A stretch of DNA of 7,016 bases from an uncultured Intrasporangium sp. (lineage in GTDB: Bacteria; Actinomycetota; Actinomycetes; Actinomycetales; Dermatophilaceae): assembly GCA_937873285.1 (NCBI GenBank), contig CALMNV010000123.1, positions 1 to 7,016 of the forward strand, given 5' to 3'. A program made the translations under genes and the position numbers. Under the pieces are notes generated by a model. It was given only the letters and a program-made list of their open reading frames with translations. It did not search any database and was not told the origin of the DNA. The first letter of the stretch is position 1; every line of letters starts with the position of its first letter. Shown piece by piece: positions 1 through 4,588 of the stretch.

Positions 1-852
1 CACGAGCCGGACCACCTTGGCCCCCGTATGCCGCCGAGGGAACTCGAGCAGGTGCCGCGCGCTCGCGCCGGTGAACGAGTAGATGGTCTGCGCGGGGTCG
101 CCGACGACGGTCACGTCCTGCCGCTCCCCCAACCAGAGGTCGAGCAGCCGCTGCTGCAGCAGGTTGACGTCCTGGTACTCGTCGACGACGAAGTGGCGGT
201 ACTGCCCCCGCACCGCGCGAGCGATGTCGTCGCGGTCCGCCAGGATCGCGACGGTCAGGAGGAGGACGTCCTCGAAGTCGATGACGCCCCGCGCCTGCTT
301 CACCTCGTCATACGCCTCGAGGAGCCTGGCCATACCGGTCAGGTCGACGCCGGGAGGCTCCCGCCGCGCCGCTCCAGCGGTGGCGGCATACGACTGCGGC
401 GTGAGCAGGTTGACCTTGGCCCACTCGATCTCCGCGGCCAGGTCGCGCAGGGTCGTGCGGTCGAACCGCAGGCGCAGGCGACTGGCGGCCTCGGCCACCA
501 GTGGCGCTTTGGAGGTGCTGACCTCCGGCGCCGCACCCCCGACCGCCTGGGGCCAGAAGTAGTGGAGCTGGCGCAGCGCCGCGGAGTGGAAGGTCCGCGC
601 CTGCACGCCCTGCACGCCGAGCCCGCGCAGCCGGGTCCGCAGCTCCCCGGCGGCGCGGGCCGTGAACGTCAGCGCGAGCATCCGCTGCGGCTGGTGCGTC
701 CCGGAGTGCACGGCATACGCGATGCGGTGGGTGATCGCTCGGGTCTTGCCGGTGCCGGCACCGGCCAGGACGCACACCGGCCCGGGTGGCGCGGCAGCGA
801 CCTCGCGCTGCTCCGGGTCGAGGGCGTTGAGCAGGTCGTCGGACGCGGTCAG
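1..852 (-). CDS. uvrD2: UvrD2-like superfamily 1A DNA helicase, N-terminal part (3' end outside window)
   Basis: This is a 3'-5' ATP-dependent DNA helicase of the UvrD/PcrA family, of which the window holds the first 284 codons. Seen: a Q-motif-like LDPEQREV at residues 11-18, Walker A AGAGTGKT at 30-37, motif Ia LALTFTARAAGEL near 60, Walker B DEYQD at 224-228, and motif III GDPAQTIYSFTGAS at 251-264. The DEYQDVN and GDPAQTIYSFTG wording resembles mycobacterial UvrD2 more than UvrD1/PcrA, and the neighbours (mycoredoxin, nudC, AdnB) match the uvrD2 locus as I recall it. No ATG, GTG or TTG lies in frame between the Q motif and at least 27 codons upstream. The only start that keeps the Q motif is CTG at 852-850, 6 nt after a strong GGGAGG. 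The stop of ppk2 overlaps it (CTGA), suggesting coupled translation. The rest of the motor and any C-terminal domains lie outside the window. Family is near certain; the UvrD2 subtype is likely. Confidence 0.9.
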   Translation of the reverse strand, partial: MTASDDLLNALDPEQREVAAAPPGPVCVLAGAGTGKTRAITHRIAYAVHSGTHQPQRMLALTFTARAAGELRTRLRGLGVQGVQARTFHSAALRQLHYFWPQAVGGAAPEVSTSKAPLVAEAASRLRLRFDRTTLRDLAAEIEWAKVNLLTPQSYAATAGAARREPPGVDLTGMARLLEAYDEVKQARGVIDFEDVLLLTVAILADRDDIARAVRGQYRHFVVDEYQDVNLLQQRLLDLWLGERQDVTVVGDPAQTIYSFTGASARHLLEFPRRHTGAKVVRLV

Positions 853-1703
853 GGCTTGCCTCCCTCGCCGCGTTCGCTCCGCTGGCGCGCCTGCAGCTGC
901 GCGGCGTGGTCGGGAACGTAGGTCTGGGACTCCATCGGCGGGCGCACGTAGCCGCGAGCCGGGGGGCGCTCGGGAATCGCAGGCAGGGACGGCTCGATGG
1001 CCTCGTGGGGGACCGACGTGAGGAGGTGGTGCATGACGTTGATCCGCGCGGCGCGCTTGTCGTCGGACTCGACGACGAACCACGGTGCCCACGGCTTGTC
1101 GGTGGCCTGCATCATCCGGTCCTTGGCCTGCGAGTAGTCCTCCCAGCGGGTGATCGACTCGAGGTCCATCGGCGAGAGCTTCCATCGGCGCATCGGGTCC
1201 TTGGCCCGCGAACGGAACCGCTTCTGCTGCTCGACGTCGGAGACGGAGAACCAGTACTTGCGCAGCAGGATGCCGTCGTCGACGAGCATCCGCTCGAACA
1301 GCGGGGCCTGCACGAGGAACCGCTCGTACTGCGCGTCGGTGCAAAAGCCCATGACCCGCTCGACGCCCGCCCGGTTGTACCAGGACCGGTCGAACAGCAC
1401 GATCTCTCCGGCCGAGGGGAGGTGCTCGATGTAGCGCTGGAAGTACCACTGGGTCCGCTGCCGCTCGCTCGGCGCGGGCAGCGCCGCGATGCGCGCCCAG
1501 CGGGGGTTGAGGTACTCGGAGATCCGCTTGATGGCCGAGCCCTTGCCCGCCGCGTCCCGGCCCTCGAAGACGACGACGACCCGCTGACCCGTCGCGCGGC
1601 CATACTCCTGGAGGGTCACCAGGCCGGCCTGCAGGCGACGCAGCTCCTCCTCGTAGAGGGGCAGGTCCATCCGGTCCGTCCCGCCGGCCGTGTGCTTGCC
1701 CAT
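849..1703 (-). CDS. ppk2: Polyphosphate kinase 2 family protein (PPK2)
   Basis: PPK2 enzymes move the terminal phosphate between polyphosphate and nucleotides, usually making nucleoside di- or triphosphates from polyP in the cytosol. Numbered from ATG 1703 (284 aa): a short N-terminal helix region, Walker A GRDAAGKGS at 48-56, Walker B with FDRSWYNR at 104-111, a lid region with EQQKRFRSR at 158-166 and DPMRRWKLS at 169-177, then WEDY at 187-190 and KPWAPWFVVESDDK. Length and a single kinase domain fit class I PPK2; the last 40 residues are a proline/arginine-rich extension. Its stop overlaps the uvrD2 start by CTGA, so the two are probably one transcript. The start is uncertain: GTG 1736, ATG 1727, ATG 1703 and ATG 1670 are in frame. 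I chose 1703 because the residues before it look non-conserved and because GAAGAT, a possible -10, sits exactly 6 nt upstream of it. Nucleotide preference (ADP, GDP, AMP) cannot be read from the sequence. Confidence 0.93.
   Translation of the reverse strand: MGKHTAGGTDRMDLPLYEEELRRLQAGLVTLQEYGRATGQRVVVVFEGRDAAGKGSAIKRISEYLNPRWARIAALPAPSERQRTQWYFQRYIEHLPSAGEIVLFDRSWYNRAGVERVMGFCTDAQYERFLVQAPLFERMLVDDGILLRKYWFSVSDVEQQKRFRSRAKDPMRRWKLSPMDLESITRWEDYSQAKDRMMQATDKPWAPWFVVESDDKRAARINVMHHLLTSVPHEAIEPSLPAIPERPPARGYVRPPMESQTYVPDHAAQLQARQRSERGEGGKP
859..864 (-). promoter_or_regulatory. Ribosome binding site that fixes the uvrD2 start
   Basis: On the minus strand GGGAGG is followed by the 6-nt spacer CAAGCC and then CTGACC. 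It is close to the ideal anti-16S complement and at ideal spacing. It lies inside the last codons of ppk2. It supports CTG at 852-850 as the uvrD2 start although CTG is a rare initiator. Confidence 0.65.
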
Positions 1704-1739
1704 GGCACCATCTTCGCATCGACCCATTCCCTCCACGGC

Positions 1740-1746
1740 AAGGAAG
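1740..1746 (+). promoter_or_regulatory. Ribosome binding site of the mycoredoxin gene
   Basis: AAGGAAG lies 4 nt before ATG 1751 (its AGGA core is 6 nt before). This favours ATG 1751 over the internal ATG 1787, which has no purine-rich stretch of similar quality upstream. Confidence 0.55.
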
Positions 1747-1750
1747 CAGC

Positions 1751-2011
1751 ATGAAGCGGGCCATCCCCGAGCGCGGCTCGATCACGATGTTCACGACGGT
1801 CTGGTGTGGCTACTGCGCCCGCCTCAAGAGCCAGCTGCGACGTGAGGGGATCCCCTTCACCGAGGTCGACCTCGACGCCCACCCCGAGCACGCCGACTTC
1901 GTCGAGGAGGTCAACGGCGGCAACCGGACGGTCCCGACGGTCCTGTTTCCCGACGGCTCGGCGGCGACGAACCCGTCGCTGGCGCAGGTGCGCGAGCGCC
2001 TCGCGGGGTGA
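1751..2011 (+). CDS. mrx1: Mycoredoxin/glutaredoxin-like protein
   Basis: This is a small thioredoxin-fold oxidoreductase of 86 aa. Actinobacterial mycoredoxins reduce mycothiol-protein mixed disulfides in the cytosol, using electrons from mycothiol and mycothione reductase. Seen: beta strand ITMFTTVW, then active site C19-G-Y-C22 preceded by Trp, the cis-proline motif TVPTV at 60-64, and NGGNRTVPTV with downstream DGS and NPS, which match the mycobacterial Rv3198A type as I remember it. Length is typical of the family, with about 8 extra residues at the N-terminus; starting at ATG 1787 would remove the first beta strand. It diverges from ppk2 with fewer than 50 bp between the starts, and converges on nudC with 18 bp between the stops. 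It could be called glutaredoxin-like or NrdH-like, but WCGYC plus NGGNRTVPTV favour mycoredoxin-1. Confidence 0.9.
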   Translation: MKRAIPERGSITMFTTVWCGYCARLKSQLRREGIPFTEVDLDAHPEHADFVEEVNGGNRTVPTVLFPDGSAATNPSLAQVRERLAG

Positions 2012-2014
2012 GCT

Positions 2015-2033
2015 GTGAGGACCGGAGCCTCAC
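2015..2033. terminator. Weak hairpin between convergent mrx1 and nudC
   Basis: GTGAGG (2015-2020) and CCTCAC (2028-2033) can pair in a 6-bp stem with a 7-nt loop. It spans the 18-bp gap and includes the nudC stop codon. There is no T-tract, and the stem is short, so a terminator role for both directions is only possible. Confidence 0.3.
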
Positions 2034-2956
2034 GCCCCCGGTGCGACCGCCTCGACCGGCTCCCCGAGCCAGTGCTCGATGATGCGGCGGGCGATGGAGA
2101 TGCCTGACGGCACCTGGATCGCGCCGCGGCGCAGCAGGGCGACATATCCGGCGCGGGTGACCCAGCGCGCCTCGGCGATCTCGGTGGGGTCGAGGCGCAG
2201 CTGCGTCTGACTGGTGCGCGACTCGTAGCCGACCATCACCGAGGACGGGAAGGGCCAGGGCTGGTTGCCGAGATAGCGCACCTCGTCGAGCGCCAGGCCG
2301 ACCTCCTCGGCGACCTCGCGTGCGACGGCGGCCTCGAACGACTCCCCCGGCTCGACGAAGCCGGCCAGGACGGAGAACCGCCCCTCCGGCCAGCCGGGCG
2401 AGCGGGCCAGCAGCAGCCGGTCGTCGGGGTCGAGCACGGACATGATGACCGCGGGGTCCGTGCGGGGGTAGTGCTCGCTGCCGTCGGCGGGGCAGCGCCG
2501 CACCCAGCCGGCCTGTTCCGGCACCGTCCGCCTCCCGCACCGGGGGCAGCGGGGGTGGACGGCGTGCCAGTTGGCGAGCGCCACGGCGGTCGTGCAGATG
2601 CCGGCATCCCGGTCGCCCAGCGCGTCGCCGACCTCGCGCAGGGTGAGCCAGCTCGGTGGCCCGAGCGACTCGTCGGCGGCCCCGATGCAGGCCAGGTATG
2701 CCGTGCCGCCGCGGTCGCGGCCGAGGTGGACGACGAGCCGGCTGGCGTCCTGCTCGGTCGGGGCGCGGAGGGCGAGGCGGGGGCCGTCGCGGTGCGGGTG
2801 CACAGGCAGCAGCGCACCCCGGACGTCGAGGACCCGGGTGGCGGGGTCCCGCAGGAGGGCCGCGACGACGAGCGGGTCGCGACGCTCGTGACCGACCCGG
2901 TCGAGGGTCCCCCGGGACAGGGCCAGATCCCGGAGAATGTCGTGCGTCGTGGCCAC
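2030..2956 (-). CDS. nudC: NADH pyrophosphatase NudC (Nudix hydrolase)
   Basis: NudC hydrolyses NAD(H) to NMN(H) and AMP and can remove NAD caps from RNA; in mycobacteria it also acts on NAD adducts of drugs such as isoniazid. Seen in 308 aa: an N-terminal domain with LALSRGTLDR and an LLPV strand; a zinc-ribbon region with C137-P-R-C140 and C155; the Nudix box GFVEPGESFEAAVAREVAEEVGL at 199-221 with all catalytic glutamates; and the NudC signature QPWPFPSS at 232-239, which separates it from other Nudix enzymes. Length fits actinobacterial NudC. The fourth zinc Cys of the E. coli type is absent (CPADGSEH), with His162 as a possible stand-in. The start is GTG 2956: a TAG stop sits in frame 4 codons upstream, and TAGGGT lies exactly 6 nt upstream, suggesting leaderless transcription. 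It diverges from the phosphotransferase-fold gene across 40 bp. Confidence 0.95.
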   Translation of the reverse strand: MATTHDILRDLALSRGTLDRVGHERRDPLVVAALLRDPATRVLDVRGALLPVHPHRDGPRLALRAPTEQDASRLVVHLGRDRGGTAYLACIGAADESLGPPSWLTLREVGDALGDRDAGICTTAVALANWHAVHPRCPRCGRRTVPEQAGWVRRCPADGSEHYPRTDPAVIMSVLDPDDRLLLARSPGWPEGRFSVLAGFVEPGESFEAAVAREVAEEVGLALDEVRYLGNQPWPFPSSVMVGYESRTSQTQLRLDPTEIAEARWVTRAGYVALLRRGAIQVPSGISIARRIIEHWLGEPVEAVAPGA

Positions 2957-2962
2957 CGTCCC

Positions 2963-2968
2963 ACCCTA
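2963..2968 (-). promoter_or_regulatory. Predicted -10 element of nudC (leaderless)
   Basis: Read on the minus strand, TAGGGT fits the actinobacterial TAnnnT -10. It is followed by GGGACG (6 nt) and then the GTG start, so transcription would begin at or next to the start codon. The hexamer 17 nt upstream (CACCGT) is a poor -35. It mirrors the element at 2985-2990. Confidence 0.5.
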
Positions 2969-2984
2969 GGCGGGCCACTCGACC

Positions 2985-2990
2985 TACGGT
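2985..2990 (+). promoter_or_regulatory. Predicted -10 element of the phosphotransferase-fold gene (leaderless)
   Basis: TACGGT fits TAnnnT and is followed by GGACGG (6 nt) and GTG 2997, the usual spacing for leaderless actinobacterial transcripts. The hexamer 17 nt upstream (CACCCT) is a poor -35 and overlaps the nudC -10. An alternative reading is that GGTGGA (2988-2993) is a ribosome binding site, but only 3 nt would separate it from the start. Confidence 0.5.
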
Positions 2991-2996
2991 GGACGG

Positions 2997-4484
2997 GTGA
3001 CCCGCAGCCCACTTTTCCTGGCCGCCCTCGCCAGCTCGGCGGTGCCGGGCCTCGACCCTGCCACCGTCGCCGGAGTGCCGGTGCGGGCGGGCGACCCCTA
3101 CGAGGTGGCCCGAATCACCGACAGCCAGGACCGGCGGTGGGTGATCAAGGCGCCCCGCACGCAGGCGGCCGGGGCCACGCTCGAGGGGATCACCAGCCTG
3201 TCCACGCTCGTCGGCCGCCGTCTCGACGTCGCGATCCCCATGGTCCGTGGCCACGTTGTCGTGCCCGAGGGGCGCGCCGTGGTGTATCCACGGGTGCCGG
3301 GCCGGCCGCTTCGCTTCGCCCGCCTGCCCGCCGGGCCAGGGCTCGCCGGTGAGGTGGGCCGGGTGCTCGCGCACATCCACAACGTCGACATCGCCCTTCT
3401 GGAGGAGGCGGACCGGCCGGTCTACGACGCGCAGAGCCACCGGTCGCGTCGCCTGGCCGAGCTGGATCGTGCCGCCGCGACCGGACACGTGCCGACCGGC
3501 CTGCTGGCCCGGTGGGAGCGCTCGCTCGAGGACGTCTCGCTGTGGCGCTTCGCCCCGACAGCGGTGCATGGCACCTTCACCGGGGACAACGTGCTCGCCG
3601 TGTTCGACGACGAGTCCGATGCTGCGACCGGCCACGTGCGGGGGGTGCTGGCCTGGGAGCAGTCCCGGGTGGCCGACCCGGCCGACGACCTCGCTGCCTT
3701 GGTGGCCGAGGCGCCTGCCCCCGCCCTCGACGCGGTGCTCGAGGCCTACGCCCAGTCTCGGCTGGAGCGGCCCGATGCCAACTTCGTCACCCGGGGTCGG
3801 CTGGCGGCCGAGATGTCCGGCGTCACCCGACTGCTCGCCGCGCTGGCGGCGGGTGAGCAGGCGCTCGTCGAGCGGCTGACCGACGAGCTGCGCTCCCTCG
3901 ACGAGCGCATCTACGCCGAGGAGGAGGCCCGAGCTCGCGAGGTCTCAGCCCAGCGCGCGCGTGCCGAGGCCGACCGAGCCCGACGACAGACCGAAGCCGA
4001 CCAGCACGCCGCCGCTCGGCAGGCGCTGCCCGAAGACGCCACCGCGCCGCACAAGCCGTTCCTGCCCAGAGCCCGTGCGGGCGAGCCGGCCGACCACAGC
4101 GCTGACCACCGCGCTGACCACCGCGCTGACCACCGCGTCGACGACCGCGCTGACCACCGCGCTGACGATCGGGCTCGCGGTCAGGCGCGCGATGAGGCGA
4201 CCACGATCCTGGCGCCGCGGCGCCCTGGACCGCAGCCGCCAGACGCAGCGACGCTGGCCGCCGCGGACGGCGCCCCCGGGGGCGACGGGCCGCCCTCGGT
4301 GCCCGACCGCGGATCCACTGCGGGTGGTGACGGCGGGGCGGCGGCCCAGCCTGCGTCCGCGGAGACGAGGGAGCGCGACGCCGATGCCGACGACGGCGAG
4401 AGCGGCGTGCTCGACCTGCACGAAGGCGCCTCCGCGTTCGTGCCGGTGAAGCCGTCGCGGGGCGACACCTCCAAACCCGCCTGA
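2997..4484 (+). CDS. Phosphotransferase-fold (APH-like) protein, probable pseudokinase with long disordered tail
   Basis: Residues 1-290 have the aminoglycoside/macrolide phosphotransferase (APH, kinase-like) layout: an N-lobe with WVIKAP (K51, expected ATP lysine) and E63 in the next helix, YPRVPGRPL at the hinge, VGRVLAHIHNV at 121-130, the catalytic-loop position HGTFTGDN at 191-198, the metal-loop position GVLAWEQSRVADPADDLA at 216-233, and a helical C-lobe. The canonical loops are HGDxxxxN and (I/V)DW, so the catalytic Asp is Thr193 and the metal-binding Asp is Ala219 here. Residues 295-345 are charged and likely coiled coil (EEEARARE, RARAEADRARRQ). Residues 346-495 look disordered and hold a 7-unit A-D-H-R repeat (365-392), then a hydrophobic patch GVLDLHEGASAFVPVK near the end. 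Databases would probably label it phosphotransferase or macrolide 2'-phosphotransferase; resistance is not supported. The GTG start is set by the -10 spacing and the N-terminal LFLAALASSAVPGL helix. M. tuberculosis has a channel gene at this place, as I recall. Confidence 0.85.
   Translation: MTRSPLFLAALASSAVPGLDPATVAGVPVRAGDPYEVARITDSQDRRWVIKAPRTQAAGATLEGITSLSTLVGRRLDVAIPMVRGHVVVPEGRAVVYPRVPGRPLRFARLPAGPGLAGEVGRVLAHIHNVDIALLEEADRPVYDAQSHRSRRLAELDRAAATGHVPTGLLARWERSLEDVSLWRFAPTAVHGTFTGDNVLAVFDDESDAATGHVRGVLAWEQSRVADPADDLAALVAEAPAPALDAVLEAYAQSRLERPDANFVTRGRLAAEMSGVTRLLAALAAGEQALVERLTDELRSLDERIYAEEEARAREVSAQRARAEADRARRQTEADQHAAARQALPEDATAPHKPFLPRARAGEPADHSADHRADHRADHRVDDRADHRADDRARGQARDEATTILAPRRPGPQPPDAATLAAADGAPGGDGPPSVPDRGSTAGGDGGAAAQPASAETRERDADADDGESGVLDLHEGASAFVPVKPSRGDTSKPA
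4089..4172 (+). repeat. Seven 12-bp tandem repeats encoding (A/V)-D-(H/D)-(R/S)
   Basis: Units begin at 4089, 4101, 4113, 4125, 4137, 4149 and 4161. The consensus is GCTGACCACCGC; units 2, 3, 4 and 6 are identical, and units 1, 5 and 7 differ by 2 to 4 bases. It stays in frame and encodes residues 365-392 of the APH-like protein. Identity between units points to recent slippage expansion, so unit number may differ between strains. Confidence 0.9.
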
Positions 4485-4502
4485 GCTCCTGCGCCGCCCC
4501 GC

Positions 4503-4538
4503 CTGCCCGTCCAGGCACCCGGCTGCCTGGACGGGCAG
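4503..4538. terminator. Strong perfect hairpin, bidirectional terminator candidate
   Basis: CTGCCCGTCCAGGCA (4503-4517) and TGCCTGGACGGGCAG (4524-4538) form a 15-bp perfect stem with the 6-nt loop CCCGGC. It lies 18 nt after the stop of the APH-like gene and 50 nt after the AdnB stop on the other strand. There is no U-tract, as is common for hairpins of high-GC actinobacteria. Confidence 0.75.
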
Positions 4539-4554
4539 CCGACCGCCCGGGTCC

Positions 4555-4583
4555 CCGGCTGCCCGTCCGGGCGCGGCAGCCGG
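4555..4583. terminator. Second hairpin just downstream of the AdnB stop
   Basis: CCGGCTGCC (4555-4563) and GGCAGCCGG (4575-4583) pair perfectly over 9 bp around an 11-nt loop, 5 nt beyond the AdnB stop codon. The segment CTGCCCGTCC at 4559-4568 repeats the left arm of the first hairpin, so it could also pair with that hairpin's right arm. Confidence 0.55.
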
Positions 4584-4588
4584 CGAGC

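Larger units (their letters stand above)
2961..2992. repeat. Inverted repeat across the nudC/phosphotransferase-fold divergent promoter
   Basis: CCACCCTAGG (2961-2970) and CCTACGGTGG (2983-2992) pair at 9 of 10 positions with a 12-nt spacer. The dyad centre, 2976.5, is also the exact midpoint between the two GTG starts (2956 and 2997). It contains both predicted -10 elements. It may reflect paired promoters, an operator for a dimeric regulator, or both. Confidence 0.6.

Noticed and set aside
28..921. 297-codon open frame on the plus strand opposite uvrD2
   Set aside because: Antisense of the Walker A to motif III region; low-complexity translation without a ribosome binding site.
906..1754. 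282-codon open frame on the plus strand opposite ppk2
   Set aside because: The real PPK2 motifs are on the other strand; this translation has no domain and a composition typical of antisense frames.
1911..3635. 574-codon open frame on the minus strand
   Set aside because: It runs across mrx1, nudC (out of frame) and the APH-like gene with Arg/Gly/Pro/His-rich composition and no recognisable motif; long shadows are expected at this GC content.
4089..4172. CRISPR-like array
   Set aside because: The 12-bp units are contiguous with no spacers and are in frame in a gene.
2997..4484. Macrolide or aminoglycoside resistance gene
   Set aside because: Only the fold matches; the two catalytic aspartates are missing and the locus is a housekeeping neighbourhood.
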